Shown here: positions 34,148 through 46,053 of the stretch, piece by piece | How positions within the stretch are numbered: the stretch's first letter is position 1 | How the letters are laid out: each line of letters begins with the position of its first letter | From: Paralvinella palmiformis | Taxonomy: Eukaryota > Annelida > Polychaeta > Terebellida > Alvinellidae | DNA: 64,000 nucleotides | Assembly: GCA_025642065.1 (NCBI GenBank) | Contig: JAODUP010000525.1 | Coordinates: 62,001-126,000 of the forward strand | Direction: 5' to 3' | Position numbers and translations under genes: made by a program | The notes under the pieces: model-generated | Told to the model about the DNA's origin: nothing | What the model saw: only the letters and a program-made list of their open reading frames with translations | Databases searched by the model: none

Positions 34148-36938
34148 CCTTAAATGTAATTTTCGTTTTCTCGAGCCTCATTAACTATAAATAAACGATT
34201 TATCGGCCCGTAATAGATAAACAGGTATTAACTATCAATTACTCTTGGACTATGAGAAATATCGTTTCTTCCTATACTTACATGTTTTGGACTCATACCA
34301 GTAAAGAGTATTGAATCCTGGCGACCATAATATGGCATGTATGAAGTTCCGTGTACATTCTTATAATATAAAATCAGTTTTTTGGTCAAATATATTTCCT
34401 AGTTGCCTGTCACGATCATAGTGACTTAGGCATGAACATTTTCTCGACATAGGAATAGTGCTATATATTTACTGTTAATGTAAATGGATGCTAAGATAGA
34501 CATATATATTTAGCCGAATAATATTCAACATCCATTATGAATATTCGTGCAAATGTCTACTAACAAACACTAAGTTGTACATCAAACGTCAACGTATATA
34601 TTCACTCTAATTATTCACCCTTTCAACACACATGATTAATCGTACCATCTATTATAATATCATATACACATAATACTATTGCTGGGTTAAGTCTCCCTAT
34701 GACGAATTGAGAATTTAAATACTTAAAGAAAGATTAGTCAATCTAAAACTGCCTTTGGTCCTTAGATGTACCTTCATTGCTTTTTTAGCCGATATATAAT
34801 CAGCTACCCTGTGTATGAAATAAAGTGTGACTTATTACACATAAACGTTAAACATTAAACTAGGTAATACCTTATGTGCATGGTTGTAGATAATTTGGTA
34901 CTAGAAGTATGCACAAATGTCACAGAACATTCATAAACTTCTAACAAATAGAAGGAGAAGCTAACATGTTATTAATTCAAATTATTTTCACTCGTCCATC
35001 GTATTGGTGAATAAGTTAATAGATGAATGGTGTGAATAATCACCTCTAACGAAAAGGCGCTACTATTCTGACATATTTACTTAGTGTACCTTTACACCTA
35101 CAATACGATATCAAGTCTGAACATTTATACACACATTTGTTCGGATATCAGGAATGCTATGGGAGTGATCCTAATGTAAAACAATATTAATTAAGCTGTC
35201 TATATTATATAAGCTGTCTATTATATAGCTTGTCTGTTTGCTTATCTAGCGTGCAACATATCTATATTAACTAGTTTCAACAATGCATATTATAAATACA
35301 TACAACCTAAACTAATTTCCAGCTGCTGGAATTAATAACTAAACGGCGATAATATGACATACTAGTAGCGGAAAACTCTACAAACATGTTCAGGTATCTT
35401 GGAGTAATATTCTACTTGAAATATGCGTTACCTGTATTATGACACTATTTTAGCATTTGGTTTAATACAGGTACTGACTAATTAGGTACCGTGTACCCAA
35501 TCAAAACCAATTACCCTTACAACTATGAACAACATTAACGTTAGACAATGGAAATGAATACAAGTGTACACACTTTTTTACCATCCTATGTATGTGTCAG
35601 AATTAGGTAAGTGATAATTACATTAACGTAAATTATATTCAAATAGTTCAACATTCTAGGAAGTCTGATAACTAACATGAGTGAGCTATAATGAAGAATT
35701 TTGAAAAGCGTAGGTCAAAACAAAATTGAAAATGGTTATTGCATGCTGATATATTATAAATATAATATTTACTAGCATAGTATAAAGTACTTTTGTAAAG
35801 CAGTTTTAGTTATAATATTTGAAGCCATTTATATATTACCTTCTGATGTATTTATCTAATGGTTCAATACAAATGCATATATTTCTGGCTATATGTGAAT
35901 AAAATGCTTGCAAACAAGGTAGGCAAATTCTTCTTTTCTAAAAACGTCGAAATAAAATACCTAATACATTTTCCCTTGTGTTTGTTATTAGTAAAATATT
36001 CCGAGTTTCATCGTGACTTTAATAAAGGTAATTCGCAAACATGATAACATCTTTTTATTAAGAAACACGTTTATAAAACACGGTTAGTTTTTATTACATA
36101 TATGTATATAGGTCAATAACGACAAGGCACAAACAACATTAGGTATACTTTTTAATGCTAAGAATATGTTATTCTGCCAGCAGAAATGCATAAAGTTTGC
36201 AATAGTATATGTTTATGAACATGTACATAACCGAACTATATATTCGTATGTGGTGCTGTATTGACAGCCCAAAACAGTAGCAATGACATTTATTTTTCAT
36301 TTGCATAAATCTCCATCGCCGATAAAAACCGAATGTTCCAAATCCAGTCTTAACCTGATCGGGATTCAAATATAAACAACAATTCCGTACCAAAGTATTT
36401 CTCCATTATAGTTTATGAATCAGTTAGTAATTTAATTTTTTTTTGATTTTGGAGATCAGTTTAACATTATATAACACTGGTACTGTGACAGTTAACCTGA
36501 TTAGAAATTTAAATGCTTACTTTGGTTTATACCAGTTTACACCAACTTACATGTTAATAAAAAGGGGGGACCATCTTAGTCATCAATTCATATATGTCAC
36601 ACCCATCAAACGTCATATGGCCAATACATTCAGTTTTACTTATCTGTTCAGTACGCTTACTATTATAGCATTTGTTGGCCTTCTCAATATATCCAGCTTC
36701 ATTGTCAGTGTAGGTTAGATTTTATTATATTAGCTGGGTCCAGCCACCTAATTGACAACGTCAACTACATCGCTGTTTATGCTTGTACAGATGATTATTA
36801 ATTAGGAAAGAATATAATACGACAATCAAATCAATCAATCCTTCCCGCAGGACGTGAATGAATAATGGAAGGATCTGCCGTTTATATGTATAACTCCCTT
36901 GCTCCTATGTGTAACGCACTCACTCAGTCCCTATCTAT
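34144..36938. other. AT-rich non-coding DNA
   Basis: No supported gene. The frame 36443-36718 plus (91 codons) is the longest repeat-free one here and shows no recognisable motif, so it is not called. Confidence 0.5.
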
Positions 36939-36949
36939 CTATCTATCTA

Positions 36950-37031
<82 letters not shown>

Positions 37032-37052
37032 ATATCTTATTTTTCTCTCTTT

Positions 37053-37099
<47 letters not shown>
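36935..37099. repeat. (CTAT)n-(AT)n-(CT)n compound microsatellite
   Basis: CTAT tetranucleotides at about 36932-36953 pass into AT (36953-37026), then after about 20 bp into CT (about 37052-37099). Confidence 0.95.
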
Positions 37100-37104
<5 letters not shown>

Positions 37105-37231
37105 TTCACTCTATCTCTTTCTCTAATATACATATTACCTTATTATATAGATTAACTGTAACATCCACATTCAAACTATATGTCCTTCTGTTAAAGCTGA
37201 TGAATCGTGCCAAGCAACATGACAGATACAT

Positions 37232-38227
37232 TCAATACTTCTTGTTGCCTACTCTGGTGTAGTATACGGCACATACACGTCGAGGTTTACTCTAAACGAG
37301 GGTTAAGAGATTCTGATCCGGAATATTTCTCCAGATGTCTACAACAGGCTAAGTCAGTTTATCCGCGTTTATTAGGGGTTGTCCATGTTATTTAATCCAT
37401 GTGAGATTTCCGACCAGATGTTTTCGATTGGGCTCAAATCGGGTGAAATAGCAGGCCAATCCATGTGCTGCATATTCCCGTCTCCGAAGAAATACATAAC
37501 GCATCGCGCTCGGTGTGCTGGAGCATTGTCATCTTGGAACACAACACTTGCCTGGAAGTCTCTCCTAGCAAATGGAAGCTTTTTGGTTTCTAGAACACGT
37601 ATGTACTGGTGCTGATCCATCTAGTGAGTGAAGTTCGGATTTCTCTCTGCTATGGAAGACACCCCATGTCGTGACTACGCCACCCCCTGTCTGTTCTCTA
37701 GATAGTACACACTCATCGAGTAGAGCCTCGTGAGCTTGACTGTGCACTCGAAGACGACAATCTTGACGGTACAGCAACACTATGGATTCGCCAGTGACCA
37801 TCATTCCAGTTCAACCGTCCACGCGCCCACAACATTCGCGCTTGTAGATATCTTCTTTGCAGTAGGGGCTTTGCCACAGATTGTCTTGCGAAATAGGCAG
37901 CGTTCAAAAGTCGATAGATTCACCAGCCGAGTGGTCACAGGAACGTTGGTGAAACGGATCCAGTCGGCAGGGAACTGGGATGAAGGTGTTGTTCAGCTAT
38001 TACGGCATAGTCGGAGCAGATATATGTCACGTCTAGCTGTGGTTGTCTTGGAGACGACCAGATCTTGGGCTAGGAGTCGGTAGATCAGTCTCCAGATGAT
38101 GCTTCAGGATCTTATAGATCGATCCTTGGGTGATCCGGAACACTTGGGAAATGTCCTTTTGGTTAGACCTGGCCTGGCGTATACTAACGATCCTGTTGCA
38201 CAAATCTGCACTCAATTTATGTCTCAT
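37232..38227 (-). pseudogene. Tc1-like DD34E transposase, inactivated
   Basis: The start at 38227 gives MRHKLSADLCNRIVSIRQAR, then the paired helix-turn-helix with SQVFRITQGSIYKILKHH and the linker PSPRSGR. The frame shifts to TTTARRDIYLLRLCRNS, stop, then ADWIRFTNVPVTTRLVN. It shifts again to NAAYFARQSVAKPLL and NWNDGHWR, and once more to ESIVLLYRQDCRLRVHSQ and GGGVVTTWGVF. FQDDNAPAH holds the second catalytic Asp, and 34 residues later SPIENIW holds the Glu, the DD34E spacing of Tc1 elements. The first Asp (in 'FTDES') is gone: about five codons are missing at 37786-37795. The C-terminus continues past a stop at 37372 as VDIWRNIPDQNLL to VGNKKY, ending TCA 37232-37234. No terminal inverted repeats were found by eye. 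Confidence 0.92.
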
Positions 38228-39640
38228 GATTGTTAATTATCTCATAGGAAGTTGAGAAAGACTGGGTTAAGATGAAGAGGCTTGTCACTTATAAAGCCCA
38301 CAATCTGTCTCATAAGAGTTGGCAAACAAACAAAAGGGCGTTCTATAACTGGTTAATTGCAATTATCCTATCGGTCGTACCTGACCAAAAGATTCGCAGT
38401 AGACACATTTGAGTCTATTCTGCATGTTTATGCTAGTTACGCATAAAATATCATCATATTGGCTGGATTATCAGACTAAATGTCAAAAAACAACACACAC
38501 ACACAAAAAAAAACACAAAAAAACAGAGTTAAATATTCCAAACTTATTTTCTAGACTGTATACATACATTTATGTATGTTTACTTATATATTGTTTATCT
38601 CTTAGTATAATTCAGAAATATATGGGGAAAGGCGTAGATAGTACCACTTATACGGACCAATTTGTTTATTAGAGGTGTGATATATACAATATTTATATAT
38701 ATTTTATTACTTATTTTCTTTATTGAATGTATTGTATTGTATTGGATATAAGATAATTTGCATACTAATAATTTATACTTTTGTTCTAACCGTCGAAATA
38801 AAAACTAACTAAGAAACAAATTTGATATAAATTATATGATATGTCTTGTTGTTGTATGGAATCTGTTCCAATAAGATAATCTATGTTGCAACTACCTTTT
38901 GTGTAGAATATTAAAATTGACTATTGATATAGAGCCAAAGTTTGACATTATAATTTCCAAATATTTTCAAACTTATGTATTATAATCAGTTAACAAAAGT
39001 AATTGTCCTCATAAACAAGATCTTACGAGGTCAATATGCAGATAATTTCTTTCAGGAAATACAACATAATTTAGTTCATGGAATATTCACTTTCGTGCAT
39101 TAATTTATTTTGTTTGCCAAACAGAGACTTTTATGCTAAACAGTGTTCATTTCAGATGGTATGTGTCAATGTCTAGGCATTGTTTGATGTGAAATCATCT
39201 TGAAGACTATCAGCACAGGTCCAAATATCGAATAAACAAGATATCTAGTTATTTATATAATTGCATAGTTAGCTTTCTTACAGTTAACGTGTAGTGCAGA
39301 TTAAATATTATGGGTGATGTGGCTATAAATAAACAAAACATTGGATATGTTTTGTTACAACGATGGAAATAATACTGATGATGGTATTGCTGATGGAATG
39401 GATTAATCTGAAGACGACAGGTGACCACTTACTTAATGACCCAATGACTATATTTTCACTGATGCTCATAACACCAAAAATTGTTATGTCCTAAATGTGG
39501 CAGTTAGTTCTAACTTAAAATAATAATTAAACTAACAACATTTTATAGCCTTCTGAGTATTCACCCTAATGTTCCAAAGCTAACCGGAAAAATACATTTT
39601 TTTAACAATAGTAATTAACGTATTTAAGCTGCTGATTGAT
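38228..39640. other. AT-rich non-coding DNA
   Basis: A short (TATTG)n-type run lies at about 38727-38745. No gene was recognised. Confidence 0.5.
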
Positions 39641-39805
39641 TGATTGATGATTGATTGATGCTTTACGACCACGTTTGGGCACAAGGTAGGCTAAATGGAC
39701 CGAGTAACCTCCAAAGGTAATGAGGCGAGGTCAAAGACGAAATAACCTTCAGATATGCCCACGGGTGGTAGTGATCCATGGTCCATCACGCTACAGCTAC
39801 ACGAT
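39641..39805 (-). repeat. tRNA-derived SINE, copy 4 (family S1), B box deleted
   Basis: It has the GATTGATTGATG tail (39630-39660), CTACCTTGTGCCCAAAC, the CATTACCTTTGGAGG body and a degraded head near 39781-39805. Where copies 1 and 3 carry the B box between GGCAT and ACTACC, this copy passes straight from GCCCACG to GGTGGTAG, so a block of about a dozen bases containing the B box is missing. Such a copy could not be a pol III template by itself. Confidence 0.82.
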
Positions 39806-39819
39806 GAATCTATTTGTTA

Positions 39820-40260
39820 ACCCTTTCCTTTTCCCAAAAACCAAATTGTCGGCATAATCATTTTAGCTAAACTTTGTTAAATTCCTAAAACAAAGCTTTC
39901 CTTTTAAAAAAATTAAAAGGGAAAAATTCCGATAAAAAATTTATAAGTGAAGTTAAACTATCTGATAAAATCTGACAAAATATAATTACAACAAAAATAT
40001 GTATATTGTTTTATTTAATGCCCTTTGTTTTGATTTTTTATCCCCCCGAAAAAAATTAAAAACAAAAAATTTTTAAATTATTAAGGGCCTTAAAAATTAA
40101 AAGGTTTTTTTCAATTTGTGTTTACTTTAATTTAAAATTGGATTCACTGAATTACCCAAAAAACAACCAAAAACAAAATCACTTTCAAAACACAGTTTCA
40201 ACACAAAAAAAATTAAAAAAAACACCCCACACCCCCCCCACACACCACACACACGCACAC
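39820..40260. other. homopolymer-rich, possibly low-quality sequence
   Basis: The run of AAAAA, TTTTT, CCCCCC and AAAGGG blocks (for example TCCCCCCGAAAAAAATT near 40041 and CACACCCCCCCCACACACC near 40224) is unlike the neighbouring sequence and resembles the suspect stretch at 62.15-63.4 kb. Confidence 0.55.
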
Positions 40261-40434
40261 CCACACGCAACTAAGTTATGTTACAGAAACGATTTACTAA
40301 ACTTTGCATGATCTATACATTTTTGATAAGCTACACCATGATTAGATCCACATATAATGTCAGCCCCTAATGATATCAATTCAACTTGATGTGTTATCTC
40401 GGTCACCCAAAAGCTATCAACATATATGCGACAT

Positions 40435-41650
40435 ATAATAATAATAATATACAACATTTATATAGCGCCCTATATAACCTGTAAGAAGGTTACTCTAAGA
40501 CGGTTGACAATAAATAATTAAAAATGCATTATTCTTTCCAGCCAAATACCTAATATATTCATCTAAGAAACGCTTAAATAAAAGATTAGTTTTTAATCTT
40601 CCTTTTGGAGGTATCAAGGCGCTTGCACTTTCTGATGGTTTACTGGAAGTTTATTCCATAATGTTGCAGTAGCGTTTCTAAAACATATATAACTGTGTGT
40701 CACTCCACGTGTTGTTGGTATGGCTAAGAATGCTCCAGACTCAGATCCTAGATACCTTGTCGGCTGATACGGAACGACAAGTTCCTCTAAGTACTGATGG
40801 GTAGTTCATTGAAGTGCCTTAAAGGTGTACACCAAAATCTCGTACTGCGACCTATATATAACCGGAAGCCATTGCGGTGAGTTCAAGACTGGTGTTATAT
40901 GTTCTCTTTTATGAATGCTAGTTAGTGACTAACCTGGCAGAATAATGATGTACTTTCAGTACTCATCAGTACTCATCATTGTGCTTGAAAGACCATACAA
41001 GACAGCGTTGCCGTAATCTAGCCGAGATGTTATCAAGGCATTTTTCAGTTGTTTGCAATCATCCAATTTGGTGTACCGCCTAATGTGACCAATATTACTA
41101 ATTTGTTAATAATGGGCTTTGGATATTGCATTTACTTGCCTCTCCATGGTCAGGGATGTATCAAAATATACTCCTAAGTTCTTCACTGACGATGCTACAG
41201 AAATAGTATTCTTACCTACCTGAAGATTCCTCATTTATCCAAACTTGATATTTGGGGTTAAAGATAATGAGTTCTGTTTTTTTTCTCTCTTTTCACTTAA
41301 GCATGTTTGCACCCATCGTCAGGAGCGCGGTCTCTGTAGAGTGACCGGTACGGTAAGCAGACTGAAGATTATCTTCGACAAGAAAGGCAGATTAGACACT
41401 GGGCGGTAATATTTCAATTCTTCTTTATCCAGATTTGGCTTCTTCAGCAGTGGTCTAATATCGGCCTTTTTGAAAGAAAGCTGAACCTTGTTTATAATAG
41501 CCGTTATCAAAGGCAGTAGGTATTCCAGCACTTCTTTCAACAGGTATGTAGGTAATGGGTCTAGTTCACAAGATTTTGAGGGAGATTTAATGATAATATC
41601 ACGTACCTCGTATTGAGTGGCAGCCGCTCCTATTTTACATTACATTCCCT
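40435..41650 (-). pseudogene. CR1/L2-like LINE relic lacking the reverse transcriptase core
   Basis: On the minus strand from about 41650 the text reads [70 protein letters not shown], then in a shifted frame [16 protein letters not shown]. This is the start of a LINE reverse transcriptase. It then jumps to KKTELIIFNP and SSVKNLGVYFDTSLTMERQV, the region after the catalytic core, so motifs A-C are missing. The C-terminus follows: TSRLDYGNAVLYGL, KREHITPVLNSPQWLPV, YLEELVVPYQPTRYLGS and ATATLWNKLPV. The 3' tail has AGGGCGCTATATAAATGTTG and ends in (ATT)n at 40437-40450. One in-frame TGA interrupts 'FKALQ-TTHQ'. Confidence 0.9.
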
Positions 41651-42173
41651 TATTTTCAAGACGTGATTATTTTATTCTGAACTTACTTTGTGGCATTAAC
41701 TATGCCTTCAACATGAAAGCTTTATCATGGGAATCAAATTGATTAGATTTAGATGGCGGCTATATTGATGCTCATGTATATTCGCTACGAAGTTATAAAT
41801 CCTATACACAACCAACAGTAAATTAATACAACTAATTGATATTGATCTACATCTCTCTGTAGCAATATTAATATGGCTGTCAATTATAAGGGCAGGTAAC
41901 TCGAGTCGAGTTCTATATTATATTACAACCACTGAGAGGTGTCAAGTAAGTGTCAAATAACTATAATGTGGCGCCTAAAATGCCATGAAAAGGAAACGAC
42001 AACCACACAAAGAGACGAACAAAGGCACAAAGGAATAGGAGGCAGGGTCAGGAAATGTGTTATGATAACAATTGAACGAGGGACAAAGCTTGATGTCAAT
42101 CAATAGACCAATAAGAAAAGCACAACACACACGCACCCCCACACAACACACACACATACACACACACAAATAA

Positions 42174-42176
<3 letters not shown>
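41651..42176. other. AT-rich non-coding DNA
   Basis: Nothing recognised apart from CA-rich text at 42121-42167. Confidence 0.5.

Positions 42177-42260
<84 letters not shown>
42177..42260. repeat. (TA)n then (AG)n
   Basis: TA 42177-42223 and AG 42231-42260. Confidence 0.95.
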
Positions 42261-42263
<3 letters not shown>

Positions 42264-42345
42264 GTAAGCCAGTAGTTAGAGTGTAATCTAGTTGAACGTC
42301 GCGGTTTGAGGCTCGTTGAGCTGATATCCTGTAATGTGGACGACT
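42261..42345 (+). repeat. possible tRNA-derived SINE head
   Basis: GCTGTAAGCCAGTAGTTAGAG resembles an A-box region, and CGCGGTTTGAGGCTC about 25 bases on resembles a B box (GGTTCGANNCC). The spacing is tRNA-like. It directly follows an (AG)n tract and differs from the S1 head, so it would be a different SINE family. Evidence is limited to the two boxes. Confidence 0.45.
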
Positions 42346-42547
42346 GGCTCATTCACCCGTAAAACATTAGTAACTGACATGAGTAAATGGCTATGTGTTT
42401 CAGTAACGCTTTGCACCTATAATGGCAGCATGCGTTGTATACTCCCTTGGGGTTGATATAGGTGCTGGGTGGAAACAGGTCTGAGTCAGGGATAAAATAT
42501 TGTAAATAATATTGTAAAGTACTAAGCAGTTCAATTATATAGAGCTT

Positions 42548-42551
<4 letters not shown>

Positions 42552-42614
<63 letters not shown>
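42552..42614. repeat. (TA)n microsatellite
   Basis: About 63 bp of TA. Confidence 0.96.
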
Positions 42615-42615
<1 letters not shown>

Positions 42616-42756
42616 CATACACGAGTCACAACGAGGAAATATTATAATCCGACAACAGAAAATATACTAGGAAAAGTCTGAATACCAACATATACACGCA
42701 ATTAATAATATAATGTTAGAAGTAATAATTTCTATAAACAAAAGTTGTAACAGTGT

Positions 42757-42794
42757 CTAATATACTCTAATATACTCTAATATACTCTAATATA
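42757..42794. repeat. 10-bp minisatellite CTAATATACT x about 3.8
   Basis: Perfect head-to-tail copies of a 10-bp unit. Confidence 0.93.
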
Positions 42795-44400
42795 GTGAAA
42801 TGTGTTATCCCAAACCAAACGTCAAAGACGTTATTAAATTGTAACTTACGATATATAATACGAAAGTAGTATATCAATGTTTGAAATAAAGAAAAACAGA
42901 TAAGGTTTATGTGACGAAAATGATCCTTAGAAATTATTTCTTAGAACAAAGTATGTTTATTTCAAGTCTTCATACATAAAAACATTATTGTGGCGTATAT
43001 ATGAAATATGTGGCAACTTATAAAGTTGATTTTATGTGTCACAATACCAATCTAAATTATATTTAAACAATCAACCATTGTTTAACTCACGTATTATTAT
43101 TAAGTTAAATGAATACAAGTACAAGTCATACTAACTATGATCTAGAGTCATTGTTTTAACATATAGTTAAATATTTGTATGTATATGTTTGTTTCTGCAT
43201 TTGCATATATTTAGTACATTTATTATCTAAAAAAAGATATGCAGGTTGATAAGCGATCATGGCATTTTGACATTATCCAGTTATTGTTGATATCCTGGCG
43301 TGGCGTCTCATTGTGAAAATATCAAACTATGGTACTAATATACCGATATGATGAGTACAGAGGTTAAACATTATATATGTTTCACCTTGGACAATAATCA
43401 TACCCCAATCTATACAGCTTCATGTCCATTTCATATCATCAAACTGTTAAAGGACGGCGCAAGTGAAAGAAACATGATCTTTTAGTATTAAACATGACAT
43501 GCATGTATCAAATTTTCTGATAAACGTGTATACATTGGTATTTATGATACATGTGTTCCGGTTGTAGTAAATGCATGTGTACTCACATATATTTCCCCAA
43601 TAACATAATATATCGCTCTATTCCATAACACCATAGCCATTATGTTCCGAAAATCGTTTTTATTTCGACAAATATTCTCTTCACGTGTAGGAAATCCACT
43701 CGTCAAATTGTCTCTTTTGTCTAATTTATAACATGTTGGCCTACCATTTATGCCACACTTTCCGATAACAAAGCATCGAAATAGGGTTGGTTGTTTATTT
43801 GCGTGCATACATTTGAAGGTGCGTGACTTCACTCTTGCATATCACCAAAACGACGGCGAAAACAAGACTTTCTCCCCAATAACAAACCTTGGCAATAAAG
43901 TACAATTCATCTGAGGTAATAAATATTCGGCATTATAGAGTCACAGTTGATGAACGTATGGCTAAATGTGTGATTGCTTGTAAATTGATCTCATTGTTAT
44001 TGTTACCTCTTAGACAGCATATATAATGCTGATATTACCTTTTATAAGATATGTGGGTCATATTATATAGTATGCTCTGCTGGTGTTGAGTTATCCCAGA
44101 AGTGTTATACATCAATAAAATGTATGATGATACATACACGGTGTTTGGTCATAGTTGTGAAATAAGGGACGGCAGCCAGAGTAATGTCATTGCCATTACC
44201 AATACCTGTCAATACGTTTTCTTTCCCTACGTATTTGCTGAAGACGTTAATAGTTTGTAGTAGGGGGATTTTTTCAGGGATTCAGTACCATATATTAAAC
44301 TAATATCGCGTAGGTACATAGATGTCATATATGTAAGTCAGTATGTTCTGTGACGTTTTCTTTTGCTTAGTGTGAATATTAGAAACATTGTACATATATT
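42795..44400. other. AT-rich non-coding DNA
   Basis: No supported feature. The minus-strand frame 43542-43832 (96 codons) has no recognisable domain. Confidence 0.5.
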
Positions 44401-44403
44401 TAC

Positions 44404-44479
44404 GTGTGTGTAGATATGTGTTTGTGTGTGCTTGTGTGTATGTGTGTAGTGTGTGTAGGGTGTGTGGTGTGTGTGTGTG

Positions 44480-44561
<82 letters not shown>
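44404..44561. repeat. (GT)n array
   Basis: Degenerate at its left end (TGTGTAGTGTGTGTAGGG) and pure over about 44482-44561. Confidence 0.97.
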
Positions 44562-44562
<1 letters not shown>

Positions 44563-45437
44563 GAGATAATCTATGGAAATGCAATATCCAGCTAAACTTA
44601 CAACCTTCAATATCAGACTTATTATCCGCTTCGCAGTTAAAAACATTTGATATTATTCCTTCACTTGGAATAATTACAGCGTTATCTAAAAATTATCAAC
44701 CAATAATAAGGCTTTAAAGTAAAATATGTTCAGCATTTAAAGGCAAACATTGGTTAGGAAGATAACATTCTTACATATATAAGGCTTTGTAGAGGCCCAG
44801 CCTCGGGTGAAGTGTTCCAGCGAAAGAACCCATGGAAATTCCTATTCATCTGATATCCATTTACCTCATTCAATAAACTTGGTACGTAGTTTTCTGGATA
44901 GTTTCAGTGTTTCACTAAGTAAAATAAATATAAATAATATTACAATAAAGGTATGTACATGTTACATACATTCAGCCAAGTAATTTCATTTCCTATACAA
45001 TTACTAATTAGCGCGTCACTTTACCTGGGAAGCCAGAATATCATATGTGAATAAAAACGCTGAAGTAGACATTACCATTAAATAGGCAGTAGGGTGTAGA
45101 TGATTTTCCTGAGACGGAATCTGACAATTTAAGGCAGTATGTTAATTGTTTCAGAAATGTCTTTAGGACCATTCGTGGTCCATTGTCTTATTGGGGATTG
45201 TTGTTTACTTGTTCTGATTAGTGGCACTGTTCGTTCATATGAGCTAACGTATTATATATTAATAATACCAAATACGACTGGCTGCTGAAAATGATGATAT
45301 AAGTATTCGTGTAGACTGAAACATAGCTTCATTTAGACTGTATAACACGCTAATGGACATTATGTAGTAACAAAAATAACAGTCATAATGACAAATGATC
45401 TTTTAAGGGAAGAGTTCCATTTATCCTTTCCAAATAT
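44562..45437. other. AT-rich non-coding DNA
   Basis: Nothing recognised. GAGGCCCAGCCTCGGGTGAAG at about 44793 is a small GC-rich patch of unknown nature. Confidence 0.45.
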
Positions 45438-45541
45438 CTCTCTCTGTCCCTCTTTCACTCACTCTCTCACTCTCATGATCCCTATCTCTCTCTCTCTCTC
45501 TCTTTCTCTGTGTGTGTGTGGGTGTTTTTTTCATGTCTCTT

Positions 45542-45581
<40 letters not shown>

Positions 45582-45611
45582 TCTCTCCCTCTATATCCCC
45601 CTCTCTCACTT
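45438..45611. repeat. (CT)n polypyrimidine array with a GT insert
   Basis: CT blocks at 45438-45510 and 45545-45611 with a short GTGTGTGTG between. It is a strong polypurine-polypyrimidine strand asymmetry. Confidence 0.94.
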
Positions 45612-45976
45612 TCTGTATGTGTCTTTTAGAGGCCACCCAATTACAAATATATAACTACTTTCTGCAGCGAACTGGAATTTAGGATTCTGCAAAGTGAATA
45701 AAAGGAAATACATATAATATCAATTTGTTACTGTTTTAACTAAGGTTTTTTTCTTATCATAATCAAATCTACATTGACAACCCTGATGGATAATATATAC
45801 GTATAAAGAAAATGGTATGCCGAAATATGTTGTACAACATTTACAATTATTAAGCCAGAACATCAGTATTTGTGTTGAATTAATATAATTAATGTCTATA
45901 TACTTAAAATATAATTCTTAAATAGAACAAATAATTTCTTTACTTGAATAAATAACAAACTTTCTAACAAAGTCAT

Positions 45977-45979
<3 letters not shown>

Positions 45980-46047
<68 letters not shown>
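45980..46047. repeat. (AT)n microsatellite
   Basis: About 68 bp of AT. Confidence 0.96.

Positions 46048-46053
<6 letters not shown>

Noticed and set aside
36443..36718. 91-codon plus-strand frame free of simple repeats
   Set aside because: There is no recognisable motif, AT-rich composition favours such Ile/Leu/Thr frames by chance, and nothing around it supports a gene.
37730..38083. 117-codon plus-strand frame across the transposase
   Set aside because: It is the antisense shadow of the minus-strand Tc1-like transposase, which matches the family in order and motif.
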